A DNA stretch of 41,515 nucleotides, taken from contig CAYLUS010000019.1 of NCBI GenBank assembly GCA_964386975.1, positions 1-41,515 on the forward strand, given 5' to 3'. The stretch is from UBA6136 sp964386975. GTDB lineage: Bacteria > Pseudomonadota > Gammaproteobacteria > Methylococcales > Methylococcaceae. This document shows, one piece after another, positions 17,090-25,174 of the stretch (positions are counted from its first letter, which is position 1; each line of letters opens with the position of its first letter). The notes beneath the pieces are model-generated. The model did not search any database and was not told where the DNA came from. It saw only the letters and a program-made list of their open reading frames with translations. The translations under genes and the position numbers were made by a program.

Positions 17090-18022
17090 TCAGAAGAGTT
17101 TCTGCCCGGCAAGCCAGAGCAACAGGTTGAGGCTTATGAATGCCATCAATGTGGATAACACGAGGCTGACCGAGGAGAGTTCCTCACGTCCGAACTTGTT
17201 TGCCAAAAGCGGATAAATCGTCGCAATCGGCATTCCCGCATTCAAGACGGCCGCTTGCATCAGGCGGTGATCCACGGGGAAAAGGACCGTCATAGACCAA
17301 TAGACCAAAGCCGGGTGGAGCACTAACTTACCAAGGCTGACCCCGAAAGCGCCCGGAGCAAGACCCTTCAGGCGAACACCGGATAAAACACAACCAATGT
17401 AGAACAGGGCAACGGGTGCGGATGCCGATGCCAAAAGGTCCACCGCTCGTTTTAAAACGACCGGTAATTCGAGATGCGTTTGCCTGAAAGCAAGGCCAAG
17501 CGCGATCGCCAGTATCAGCGGATTTGTCGCAATCCGTCTCAGCGTCCCGATAAGAATCGGCCAGAACCGTCCTCGAAGCCCCCCATCCATTTCGCCCAAA
17601 ACGAGCAACAAAGGGACAACTAACAGATTCTCAATACTCACATAGACCGCAAGCATCTCAATTGCACTTGGCCCAACAAATGCCTCGGCTATGGGAAATC
17701 CGATAAAGGCACTGTTAGAGAGGGCCATACCCAGCGATGACGCAGCCGCTGACCGGAAACCGAGGGTTTTTATAAGCAACAGGCATCCGGCACCCACCGT
17801 CAGCAATGAGCCCATGGCATAACCCAGGGAGACTTCAAGAGCCATGTGCTCTGCAAGGGTCGTCGTACTCAAGGCCCTGAAAAGCAGAGCCGGCAGGGCA
17901 AAACGGACCACGAACACGCCGAGAATCCTGGTCTCGTTACGCGCGATGAGTCGAAAATAGGTCGCCGTAAATCCCAACAGAAGAATCAGGAAGATCGGGC
18001 CTGTTATTGCAAAAACCGCCAT
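17090..18022 (-). CDS. AEC-family (auxin efflux carrier-like) permease
   Basis: A 310-residue membrane protein with about ten hydrophobic segments in two repeats of five, the layout of the auxin efflux carrier family. The N-terminal FLILLLGFTATYFRLI, the FVVRFALPALLFRAL segment near residue 37 and the NAGMPIATIYPLLANKFG block near residue 262 are typical. Bacterial members move small organic acids such as malate or malonate, but the substrate cannot be read from sequence. It stands alone. No SD-quality site is obvious upstream of the ATG at 18022. About 160 bases without a recognised feature separate it from the tRNA terminator. Confidence 0.9.
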   Translation of the reverse strand: MAVFAITGPIFLILLLGFTATYFRLIARNETRILGVFVVRFALPALLFRALSTTTLAEHMALEVSLGYAMGSLLTVGAGCLLLIKTLGFRSAAASSLGMALSNSAFIGFPIAEAFVGPSAIEMLAVYVSIENLLVVPLLLVLGEMDGGLRGRFWPILIGTLRRIATNPLILAIALGLAFRQTHLELPVVLKRAVDLLASASAPVALFYIGCVLSGVRLKGLAPGAFGVSLGKLVLHPALVYWSMTVLFPVDHRLMQAAVLNAGMPIATIYPLLANKFGREELSSVSLVLSTLMAFISLNLLLWLAGQKLF

Positions 18023-18431
18023 GTGGGCTGAACAAATCCCCTAGACGACTCGGGGAACCTCACCGCTCTGAATAGCCTGGACTGTCGGGGTCACCATAAG
18101 CATCTCAGAGCGGCAGTTCACGAAAATCGACGAAGGCATACGGATGAGACGCGCCATGATCGGCTTTGGCACCTGGGCAGCGTCGATGGATGTTCAGGTC
18201 GGCGTGAGCAATCTGGCCAGCGAACGACCCAAGCGCCTTTACCTTCCTCAATTCGCATGTGGCTGCTGCCAAATCCCAACGGAGAAATGCAACTGGCAAA
18301 GATATGGGGGAGACCGCCGATGGAATCGTCAGCGAAGTCATGTACTTTCGTTCCGGGACATTCACACCCAGACGAGAGCACCTGATCTCCGGCAAATCCC
18401 TACCGGCCGCCCAGTCAACCCACTTCAAGCA
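18023..18431. other. Gene-poor stretch, possible gene remnant
   Basis: About 400 bases without a convincing gene. A minus-strand frame ending at 18105 could encode up to 107 residues, with HPYAFVDFRELPL at its end and in-frame DAYGDPDSPGY after the stop. This may be a decayed protein tail, but no family is recognised and no start site is supported. Plus-strand frames here are arginine- and cysteine-rich and look non-coding. Confidence 0.35.
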
Positions 18432-18773
18432 TTAGGCATCGCCATGCACAAAGCGCGAGATCTGGAGGGCCGGATTCAAGATGGCGCCCTGAAATTGCAG
18501 CCAGTTCAAAAGACCATCAAGATAGACCGCATGGGGTGCCACGCCCTCTGAGCGAATGATGACCACGCATTGGTGCCCGGGGCCCTCCCAAAGCGAAAAC
18601 GTCACCTCCCCGGCCTCGACTGTTCCCCGGGTCATGGTCTCATAACCGAGACTTGGCAGTGATTTGGCGATGTCATCGTTGCTGGTGACCTTGCCGCCAA
18701 AGTGCTGGGCAACGTCTGCCTTGTGGAATTCTCCACCTCGATAGGTAAAAAAGAGGGTGCCATTGGTGCTCAT
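18432..18773 (-). CDS. Hypothetical small protein
   Basis: I do not recognise this 113-residue protein. From ATG 18773 it reads MSTNGTLFFTYRGGEF and continues as a mixed alpha/beta chain with no signal peptide, membrane segment or metal motif. A core of alternating hydrophobic residues (GEVTFSLWEGPGHQCVVIIRS, in two parts near residue 65) suggests a small beta-sheet domain. The start is chosen because AGGAG lies 7 bases before it. A second ATG directly upstream (18776) is also possible, while the 26-residue extension to 18851 is unlikely. It is divergent from the aryl polyene acyltransferase gene, and a 16-base perfect palindrome lies just upstream of it. Confidence 0.65.
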   Translation of the reverse strand: MSTNGTLFFTYRGGEFHKADVAQHFGGKVTSNDDIAKSLPSLGYETMTRGTVEAGEVTFSLWEGPGHQCVVIIRSEGVAPHAVYLDGLLNWLQFQGAILNPALQISRFVHGDA

Positions 18774-18793
18774 CATGAATCTCCTGTGAAACC

Positions 18794-18809
18794 GTAGAAT
18801 GCATTCTAC
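18794..18809. promoter_or_regulatory. 16-base perfect palindrome, candidate operator
   Basis: GTAGAATGCATTCTAC is fully symmetric. It lies 20 bases upstream of the unknown gene start at 18773 and about 145 bases before the acyltransferase ATG at 18954, in a divergent intergenic region. A dimeric regulator acting on one or both genes would fit. No known consensus is assigned. Confidence 0.5.
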
Positions 18810-18953
18810 CGACAAATTGACGCCATTCCGGCCGTCTTGACAATCCATCAAGAAACGAAGGCCCTCAAGCAGAAATTACCCGAAGTAGCCGAGCCCTTGC
18901 TTCTGGTCCATACTGCCAAATATCGAATAGGAACCTCGCGGCAGCCTTCACCC

Positions 18954-19784
18954 ATGCATTCCCCGGCATCCCAAGCGAACGCACTGAGGATCGACTCCTG
19001 TTCTCTGGAGTGGCTGCCGGCACCAAGACCTGAACCACTCGTTCGAGGGTACCCTGCGTTGCTCATGGGGCTGGGCTTTCTGGGCCTGATGTCGCTGGGT
19101 TGGAGCACCCTCTCCCTCCTCCTTGCACGTTGCCTTGACCAACCCCGCAGGCAACGGCTGGGACGCCAGGTGATCACCCGCGGCTTTCGGCTTTACCTGC
19201 GTTTTTTGTCCCGAATGGGGTTTGTCCACCTCGATCTCTCGGCGCTTGAGCCGCTGCCCCCCAATGACTGGTCCTGTATCCTTGCACCAAACCATCCAGG
19301 GCTTCTCGATGCGGTGATCCTGCTCGCCGTCTTCCCCAATATTGGCTGCATCCTCAAGGCCGATATTCTCGATAATCTCTTCTTTGGAGCGGGGGCCCGG
19401 CTGGCGGGCTACATTCGAAATGACCAGCGGCAGGAGATGATCCGGGCCTCGATTCGAGAGCTCAAGTCGGGAGGGCGACTGCTCCTGTTCCCAGAGGGTA
19501 CCCGGACAACCTGTCCGCCGGTCAATCGGTTCAAGGAGGGCCCGGCCCTCATCGCCCGCAAGGCAGAAGTCCCGCTGCAAACAATCTTGATCGAATACGA
19601 CGCGCCCTTCCTTGGTAAGGATTGGCCGTTGTTCAAGGTACCCAAGCTCCCGATCCACGTCCGTCTGCGACTGGGCCAGCGCTTTGATGCTACAGGCACG
19701 ACCCGGGAGACCACCCATCGCATGGAAGCGTATTTCCTAAAGACGCTAAGGCAAGCCGGCCCGCTCGCCGAACCCTCTCTTTAA
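18954..19784 (+). CDS. PlsC-type lysophospholipid acyltransferase
   Basis: From ATG 18954 this is a 276-residue protein. A hydrophobic anchor (about residues 33-60) precedes a PlsC domain. The catalytic NHxxxxD motif is NHPGLLD, with His114 and Asp119. The second block is LFPEGTRTT near residue 222, the glycerol-phosphate binding motif. Family members move acyl chains from ACP or CoA to a hydroxyl at the inner membrane. As the first plus-strand gene of the aryl polyene region, it probably acylates the polyene or its glycerolipid anchor. A longer frame back to a TTG at 18837 exists but is less likely. The glycosyltransferase gene follows after 14 bases. Confidence 0.88.
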   Translation: MHSPASQANALRIDSCSLEWLPAPRPEPLVRGYPALLMGLGFLGLMSLGWSTLSLLLARCLDQPRRQRLGRQVITRGFRLYLRFLSRMGFVHLDLSALEPLPPNDWSCILAPNHPGLLDAVILLAVFPNIGCILKADILDNLFFGAGARLAGYIRNDQRQEMIRASIRELKSGGRLLLFPEGTRTTCPPVNRFKEGPALIARKAEVPLQTILIEYDAPFLGKDWPLFKVPKLPIHVRLRLGQRFDATGTTRETTHRMEAYFLKTLRQAGPLAEPSL

Positions 19785-19798
19785 CGCACTCAATATCC

Positions 19799-20578
19799 AT
19801 GGACATCCTTCCTGTCCCCAGCCGGACGCACCTGGTGCTCATCCCAAGCTATAACGCCGGCCCGCTGGGCATCCAGACGGTTCAAGAGGCGCGCCGCTTC
19901 TGGAACCCCGTCTGGATCGTAGTCGATGGCAGCACGGATGGGACCGCGGAGGCATTCAAGGCCCTCGGCGACGCCGATCCGGGGCTGCGCGTCATGGTGC
20001 TTTCGCAAAGGGGCGGCAAGGGACGGGCACTCCGATGGGGCATGGAGAGAGCACTGGCCGAGGGCTTTACCCATGCCCTGACCATGGACTCCGACGGCCA
20101 ACACCCGGCGGCGCGAATTCCGGACTTCATGGCCTCATCAATGCAGCATCCGCGTTCTCTCCTGCTCGGATACCCGGTGTTCGATGCATCGGCGCCCGGT
20201 CTTCGCGTAAGGGGACGACGCATTTCAAACTTCTGGGCCAACCTTGAGACCCTCTGGGCCGGCATTGGTGATTCCCTGTTCGGATTTAGGGTCTATCCGA
20301 TACAACCGCTCCTCAAGATCATGCCCCGGCGGCTGTTCATGCAGGGCTTCGATTTCGACCCGGAGGCCGCCGTAAGACTGGCATGGGCCGGCATCCCGAT
20401 CCTTAACCAGGCGGCCGAGGTGCGCTACCTCTCGCCTGCAAGGGGAGGAATCTCCCACTTCCGATACGGTCGAGACAACACCCTGCTGACCTTTATGCAT
20501 ATCCGCCTGATGCTCGAATTCCTGCTGTTTCGTTGGCCATGGGTCGCCTGGGTCAACTGGCAAAAGCGACCCACATAG
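19799..20578 (+). CDS. Family 2 glycosyltransferase
   Basis: A 259-residue GT-A fold protein. LVLIPSYNAG near residue 12 and VVDGSTDGT near residue 41 form the nucleotide-sugar binding N-terminus. MDSDGQHP near residue 98 contains the DxD-like metal motif. The chain resembles dolichol-phosphate-mannose-synthase-like GT2 enzymes but lacks their C-terminal membrane pair. Glycosyltransferases of this type occur in aryl polyene and flexirubin clusters, where they are thought to modify the head group or lipid anchor. It follows the acyltransferase after 14 bases and converges on the deacetylase gene. Donor and acceptor are unknown. Confidence 0.88.
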   Translation: MDILPVPSRTHLVLIPSYNAGPLGIQTVQEARRFWNPVWIVVDGSTDGTAEAFKALGDADPGLRVMVLSQRGGKGRALRWGMERALAEGFTHALTMDSDGQHPAARIPDFMASSMQHPRSLLLGYPVFDASAPGLRVRGRRISNFWANLETLWAGIGDSLFGFRVYPIQPLLKIMPRRLFMQGFDFDPEAAVRLAWAGIPILNQAAEVRYLSPARGGISHFRYGRDNTLLTFMHIRLMLEFLLFRWPWVAWVNWQKRPT

Positions 20579-20620
20579 GCACGCCCTCGAAGCGCTTGAG
20601 GCTGTAATCCGGCCACGACG

Positions 20621-20634
20621 GGGCGTGCACGCCC
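20621..20634. terminator. Palindrome at the convergent junction, possible terminator
   Basis: GGGCGTGCACGCCC is a perfect 14-base palindrome directly next to the stop codon of the deacetylase gene and 43 bases after that of the glycosyltransferase. The sequence GCACGCCCTC also occurs at 20579-20588, so an alternative pairing is possible. There is no T-tract, so the terminator call is weak. Confidence 0.35.
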
Positions 20635-21450
20635 TCAGGATGAGGGGAATGGAGCGGATGGTGGAACAGCATCACTGAGTCGGACCGCCTGAAGCCCCCG
20701 GGCCCGCAGCATCTCAAGTAACGGAGGCAACACTTTCAGGCAAACCGGCACACCCTCTGGGGTCAGCGACGAGCCTCGGTCATGAAGCAACAGGATGTCA
20801 CCTGATGAGAGGCCACGAGTCAGCCGCTTGAGGATGCGCGTGGGGTTCTTTTCCCGGGTATCAAAACCCCGGCGGGTCCAACTGACCAGCTCCAACCCTA
20901 AGGCATGGAGTACCGGCGCCAGCAAGGGGCTTCGAAAACCAAAAGGCGCCCTGAAGTAGCGTGGCCTTCGCCCGGTCACCCTCAAAATCGTGGCCTGGGC
21001 TTTGTCAATGTCTTCCCGATACCCCCTGGCGCTGGAAAGTGCAAATAGAAGGGCGTGCCCATAGCTGTGATTTTCAACCTGATGACCTCTGGCAACGATT
21101 TCAGCGCACACATCAGGAAACCGGTCCACGTTCGATCCAATCACAAAAAAGGTACCTCTGGCGCCATGAGCCTCGAGAATATCCAGAACTTGCGGCGTGA
21201 CCATTGGATCCGGACCATCGTCGAAGGTCAGAACGACCCGTCCGGCAGCCAAAGGCAGACAGGAGAGATTCGGCCCCAGCAGTCGGCTTTTGGGGATTAG
21301 GGTCAGACCGGTGATCACCAGATGGTTGGTAAGGATAAGGCCGAGAGCCTTAAGACCATCAGAAGGGACCCAAAAGACCCAGACCAGAGCGGCTGCATGA
21401 ATCAGTACAGAAACGCCGATCACCGGCTGGGTCCAAAAACGAACGCCCAT
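20635..21450 (-). CDS. Polysaccharide deacetylase (NodB-like)
   Basis: A 271-residue protein with one or two N-terminal membrane segments (about residues 8-28 and 34-52) and a NodB homology domain from about residue 70. Motif 1 is VVLTFDDGPDP and motif 2 is VENHSYGH, with the metal-binding histidines. Motif 3 is RAPFGFRSP and motif 5 is LLLHD. These give a complete carbohydrate esterase 4 active site, so it should remove N-acetyl groups from an amino sugar at the outer face of the membrane. It is on the opposite strand inside the aryl polyene region. With the adjacent glycosyltransferase it could shape a sugar on the pigment, but it may simply be an unrelated neighbour. Confidence 0.88.
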   Translation of the reverse strand: MGVRFWTQPVIGVSVLIHAAALVWVFWVPSDGLKALGLILTNHLVITGLTLIPKSRLLGPNLSCLPLAAGRVVLTFDDGPDPMVTPQVLDILEAHGARGTFFVIGSNVDRFPDVCAEIVARGHQVENHSYGHALLFALSSARGYREDIDKAQATILRVTGRRPRYFRAPFGFRSPLLAPVLHALGLELVSWTRRGFDTREKNPTRILKRLTRGLSSGDILLLHDRGSSLTPEGVPVCLKVLPPLLEMLRARGLQAVRLSDAVPPSAPFPSS

Positions 21451-21573
21451 GAGTGTTGGGGATTGGAGGTAGATGGATGGGTCCTAATGATACAATTGGT
21501 AATGAACGTATGAGGAGGTCCCAACGCTGAGCGACCGGGTCCGCAGTCCGTGCCTTTTTCCGATTTGTTTGAC

Positions 21574-22851
21574 ATGTCCGAAAGCTCACCCGATCGATCC
21601 AATTACGACGTTCTTGTTATGGGGGGTGGACCTGCCGGATCTGCCACTGCTGCCCGTCTTGCTGGCCAAGGATTCAAAACGCTCCTGATCGAAAAGGACC
21701 GACACCCGCGCTTTCACATCGGTGAGAGCCTGTTGCCCCTCAGTATTCCCTACCTTTCAGAACTCGGGGTCCTTGATCAGGTCGAAGCCATCGGCCTTCG
21801 GAAATACGCGGCCGAGTTCCACTCCATTTATCATGACCGGGTGACTCGCTTTGAATTCGGCGACGCCATGGATCCGCGTTATCCCTATGCCTTCGAGGTC
21901 CGGCGGGCCGATTTCGACCATCTGCTCTGGAACAATGCGCTCGCCAAAGGCGCCCAAGGCATCGAAGACTGTCGGATTGATCAGGTATCGATCGATGCGC
22001 AGGGCATTCGCTTCGTCTCTGCAGTAGATGGCCAAGGTCAGAGGCACCAGTTCAAGGCCCGTTTCTACGTTGATGCAACGGGCCGCGACACCCTGCTGGC
22101 CGATCATCTGGGCACCAAGCGTCGAAATCCCCGGCATCGCAGTGCCGCGGTCTATGGACATTTCAAGGGGGCCTCCCGAGCCACAGGACGGGACGAGGGC
22201 AACATCAGCATCTACTGGTTCGACCATGGCTGGTTCTGGATGATCCCCCTCAAGGATGGAACCATGAGTGTCGGTGCGGTCTGCCGGCCTGACTACCTCA
22301 AAGCGCGCACAGTCCCGGTGAATCAGTTTTTGCAGGACACCATCCGACTGAGCCCTGGCGTTTCCGAGCGGCTTGGTAGCGCCGAGTTGATTGGTGATGC
22401 AACCGCAACCGGCAACTACTCCTACCAGTCGACCCGGATGACCGGCAAGAACTATCTCATGGTGGGCGATGCCTACGCGTTCATCGATCCGGTCTTCTCA
22501 AGCGGCGTTCATCTTGCTCTCCACGGCGCATTCAAGGCATCCGAGTGCGTCGCTTCCATTCTCGAGGAACCGAAAACGGCGACAGCCCGTCTGAAACAGT
22601 ATGAAGCAGCCAACCGCCGGGGTCTTAGTGTGTTTTCATGGTTTATCTACCGAATCACAACCCCGGCCATTCGGCACCTTTTCATGTACCCCCAGAATTT
22701 TTTTGATACACCCAAGGCGGTGACCTCGGTGCTGGCGGGAGATATTTTCGGTGAGACGCCCATCGGACTTCGACTGATGGTTTTCCGGCTCATTTATCAT
22801 GTTCACAGCCTTCTTATGCGGCTGGGTCTGAAACCGGCGGTCTCCCGTTGA
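21574..22851 (+). CDS. Flavin-dependent halogenase-like oxidoreductase
   Basis: From ATG 21574 this is a 425-residue FAD protein. GGGPAG (residues 17-22) is the dinucleotide-binding loop. HIGESLLP near residue 48 and the WxWxIP signature as GWFWMIPL (Trp220 to Pro225) mark the halogenase branch. Lys77 in RKYAAEF fits the catalytic lysine that shuttles hypohalous acid in phenol-type halogenases. DAYAFIDPVFSSGVH near 315 is the C-terminal FAD block. Xanthomonadins are brominated aryl polyenes, so it probably halogenates the aryl head or polyene, using a separate flavin reductase not found here. An upstream in-frame GTG at 21550 is possible. It starts the long plus-strand pigment operon, and its stop overlaps the chorismatase start by 4 bases (TTGA). 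Confidence 0.85.
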   Translation: MSESSPDRSNYDVLVMGGGPAGSATAARLAGQGFKTLLIEKDRHPRFHIGESLLPLSIPYLSELGVLDQVEAIGLRKYAAEFHSIYHDRVTRFEFGDAMDPRYPYAFEVRRADFDHLLWNNALAKGAQGIEDCRIDQVSIDAQGIRFVSAVDGQGQRHQFKARFYVDATGRDTLLADHLGTKRRNPRHRSAAVYGHFKGASRATGRDEGNISIYWFDHGWFWMIPLKDGTMSVGAVCRPDYLKARTVPVNQFLQDTIRLSPGVSERLGSAELIGDATATGNYSYQSTRMTGKNYLMVGDAYAFIDPVFSSGVHLALHGAFKASECVASILEEPKTATARLKQYEAANRRGLSVFSWFIYRITTPAIRHLFMYPQNFFDTPKAVTSVLAGDIFGETPIGLRLMVFRLIYHVHSLLMRLGLKPAVSR

Positions 22852-23894
22852 ACGCCAAAGCGCTCGCCAAGAATACGGCACCAAGGCCCTTGCTAAGCGA
22901 GCCGCAGGTGATCCCGCCGCTCTGGCATCCTCCCTTACGGCAGCGTTTTTTCCTGGGTAACGAACCGCTCGCCATCCCACCAGGAGAGCATCTTCTGGGT
23001 CAGGTGTGGTTTGGCAAACCCCCGACATCCCATGAGCATACAGGCGCATCAGTTGGGGTTGAAATGTCCCCACTCCAAGGCAAGCGTCTGACCGAGGCCT
23101 GGTTCAGCCCGCAGGAACCGGCCTACGGCACCTGGAAGAACATTCGTTTCACGAAGACCGAGGGTGTCCTGTTCGGGGTGGCCCGCTATCCCTCAACACC
23201 GATCGAGTCGCAAACTTTTCTGGCCTATCAGGACATCATCACCCTGATGCGCGCTGCGGGTTTCAGTCAGTTCCTTCGGGTCTGGAATTATTTTCCTGCC
23301 ATCAACTGCGAGGAGGCAGGTCTTGAACGCTACCAGTCTTTTTGCCGGGGCCGTCATGAGTCGCTCGATAAAGCCGGCCTCCTGATCAATGAGGAACTCC
23401 CTGCTGCCAGCGCCGTTGGTTCCGATCAAGGCGATGCCCTGACCATCATCTTCATGGCATCCAAGGGGTTGTTGAAACAAGTCGAAAATCCTCGACAGGT
23501 CAGTGCGTTCCATTACCCTGAGCGCTATGGTCCCAAAAGCCCCTCGTTTTCTCGGGCCGTCCACTGGCAACAGGGAACCGCATCGCAACTGTTCATCTCC
23601 GGGACCGCCAGCATTGTCGGCCATCTTAGTCAGGGCGAGGACAGCATCCGTGATCAAACCCTGATCATGCTCGCCAACCTCGAGGCGCTGATCGGCAGGA
23701 TCTCCCGAATACCCATCCATCAATTGGGTCAACGCGTGGTCTGGAAGGTCTACCTGCGTCGCAGCGAGGATCTGCCGCTGGTCGAGGACCTCCTCTCAAC
23801 GCATCTGGATTCTCGCAGTCAGGTCGCCTATCTTCGGGGCGACATCTGCCGAAGCCCCCTTTTGATCGAGATCGAAGGACTTCTCAACCTCTAA
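22848..23894 (+). CDS. Chorismatase (FkbO/Hyg5/XanB2 family)
   Basis: A 348-residue protein of the family often annotated as pteridine-dependent deoxygenase-like. Recognisable blocks are RVWNYFPAIN near residue 144, FCRGRHESL near 165, AASAVGS near 185 and LFISGTASIVGH near 248. XanB2 converts chorismate to 3- and 4-hydroxybenzoate, and related enzymes give dihydroxycyclohexadiene acids. In this cluster it should supply the hydroxybenzoate starter unit. The reading frame begins with TTG at 22848 overlapping the halogenase TGA; no better ATG is near, so coupled TTG initiation is the best choice. Which hydroxybenzoate isomer is made cannot be decided from sequence alone. Confidence 0.87.
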   Translation: MNAKALAKNTAPRPLLSEPQVIPPLWHPPLRQRFFLGNEPLAIPPGEHLLGQVWFGKPPTSHEHTGASVGVEMSPLQGKRLTEAWFSPQEPAYGTWKNIRFTKTEGVLFGVARYPSTPIESQTFLAYQDIITLMRAAGFSQFLRVWNYFPAINCEEAGLERYQSFCRGRHESLDKAGLLINEELPAASAVGSDQGDALTIIFMASKGLLKQVENPRQVSAFHYPERYGPKSPSFSRAVHWQQGTASQLFISGTASIVGHLSQGEDSIRDQTLIMLANLEALIGRISRIPIHQLGQRVVWKVYLRRSEDLPLVEDLLSTHLDSRSQVAYLRGDICRSPLLIEIEGLLNL

Positions 23895-23966
23895 GCCTGA
23901 CGGCCGCTTTGCCGATCGTCGAAAGACCTCACCACAGCCCCCCTGATCCAGAGCCCGAACGACCTC

Positions 23967-24236
23967 ATGTCCGATACCTTGAACGCCCTGCGCAATGAGC
24001 TGGCCCAGCTGATGGTAACCACACTCAATCTTGAAATTGAACCAGAGGCCATCAATCCGGTTGCGCCTTTGTATGGTGAGGGACTCGGACTGGATTCCAT
24101 CGATCTTCTGGAACTCTCGGTGGTCATCTCCAAGCAGTATGGTTTTCAAATCCGCTCTGATGACCCCGAGATCAGCGTCATCTTCTCCTCGCTTCAAAAG
24201 CTCACCGAAACAGTCCATGCCCGACGGTCGCAGTAA
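23967..24236 (+). CDS. Acyl carrier protein of the aryl polyene cluster
   Basis: An 89-residue acidic carrier protein. The phosphopantetheine site is GLGLDSIDLLEL with Ser44 as the attachment residue. Length and helix pattern match type II ACPs such as ApeE/ApeF or XanC. It should carry the hydroxybenzoyl starter and the growing polyene between the ligase, ketosynthase, reductase and dehydratases. Only one ACP is visible in the window, whereas E. coli-type clusters have two. Its 3' end overlaps the next gene by 20 bases. Confidence 0.93.
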   Translation: MSDTLNALRNELAQLMVTTLNLEIEPEAINPVAPLYGEGLGLDSIDLLELSVVISKQYGFQIRSDDPEISVIFSSLQKLTETVHARRSQ

Positions 24237-24867
24237 GACCCAAAATTTCGGAAAGCGCCTGAGCGGGTTGCCGCTCCTAGTCATTCCGCTGGTCGCGCTC
24301 TGGGCATGGCAAGGTCGCGGAATAGCTCCGGAGTGGCTGGGTCTCCCCGATGGCATTCTGGCCATCTTTCTGGTTCTGGGTATTCAGGCGAGGCCAATGG
24401 CGCGGATGCTGATGATCATTTTGGTGCTTGGACTGCTGACCATTGGCAGCAGCTTCGACCCCAAAATCACCAGCCTGCTGATCCCGGCTCTGATCAACCT
24501 GCTGCTGGCCCTGCTGTTCGGCCTCTCCCTCGTCAATGGTCAGGAAGCCCTCATCACACGGATTGCCCGTCTGGCCCGGAGCCCCCAACCCATGACCCCG
24601 GAGCACCTCCGTTATACCCGGCGGCTGACCCGGATCTGGGGCTTCCTGTTTCTGATCCTGGCCGGGGTCGCGCTGGTTCTGGCCCTTTATGCGACGCCTG
24701 GATTTAGCCTGTTCTTTGCCAATGCAATCAACCCCTTGATCGTGGGTGTTTTCCTGATTCTCGAATCGCAGTTTCGCCGTCGCCACTTTCCGGGAGAGGT
24801 GCCCACCCCCTTGCGTCGCGTCATGGCGGTTTTGGCGCGGGACGGCTGGCGCGACCCGGCCCACTGA
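24217..24867 (+). CDS. COG4648-type integral membrane protein
   Basis: A 216-residue hydrophobic protein with about six membrane segments, starting at ATG 24217 inside the ACP gene. It is equivalent in position and composition to the COG4648 membrane protein usually found after the ACP in aryl polyene clusters. EHLRYTRRLTRIWG near residue 128 is a charged loop typical of the group, and the C-terminus ends in a basic tail (SQFRRRHFPGEVPTPLRRV). Its role is unknown; it may anchor the soluble biosynthetic enzymes at the inner membrane or assist lipid attachment. The frame extends upstream within the ACP gene without a plausible start. Confidence 0.75.
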   Translation: MPDGRSKTQNFGKRLSGLPLLVIPLVALWAWQGRGIAPEWLGLPDGILAIFLVLGIQARPMARMLMIILVLGLLTIGSSFDPKITSLLIPALINLLLALLFGLSLVNGQEALITRIARLARSPQPMTPEHLRYTRRLTRIWGFLFLILAGVALVLALYATPGFSLFFANAINPLIVGVFLILESQFRRRHFPGEVPTPLRRVMAVLARDGWRDPAH

Positions 24868-24879
24868 GAAGAGCGGCGC

Positions 24880-25170
24880 GTGAAGTTTGTCTACGCCAAG
24901 GATCACCCGGTTTTCGAGGGTCATTTTCCGGGCCATCCGGTCGTTCCGGCCGCTGCACTGCTGGCCGAGGCCGTCACAGCCGCACACAAGGCCCTGCCAG
25001 AGCGACGGGTCGTTGGCGTTGTGGCCGCTAAATTCTTTGCACCGCTCGGGCCCGAGATGGAAGTCGACGTCGACTTCAAAGCGTCCTCCAGGGGTCTTGG
25101 GTTTCGTATCACCAACAGCAGCACCACCTTTGCCGAAGGCACCCTCCTGTGTGAGGATCACAGCGGATGA
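24880..25170 (+). CDS. Hotdog-fold 3-hydroxyacyl-ACP dehydratase (ApeI-like)
   Basis: A compact 96-residue FabA/FabZ-like hotdog protein. The signature DHPVFEGHFPGHPVVP contains the catalytic His15 and the FPGxP loop, and the acidic partner is probably Glu30. It is shorter than FabZ, as is common for ApeI, which is thought to work as a heterodimer with ApeP. It would dehydrate 3-hydroxyacyl-ACP intermediates to build the conjugated double bonds. The start is a GTG at 24880, 13 bases after the preceding stop, with only a weak AGAAGAG ribosome site. The second dehydratase of the cluster is at 31048-31488. Confidence 0.87.
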   Translation: MKFVYAKDHPVFEGHFPGHPVVPAAALLAEAVTAAHKALPERRVVGVVAAKFFAPLGPEMEVDVDFKASSRGLGFRITNSSTTFAEGTLLCEDHSG

Positions 25171-25174
25171 ACCC

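Noticed and set aside
18144..18551. 135-residue plus-strand reading frame
   Set aside because: Composition is not protein-like, there is no ribosome site, and it runs into the opposite-strand hypothetical gene.
24277..25161. 294-residue minus-strand reading frame opposite the ACP-downstream genes
   Set aside because: It is glutamine- and glycine-rich antisense translation of two well-supported genes.
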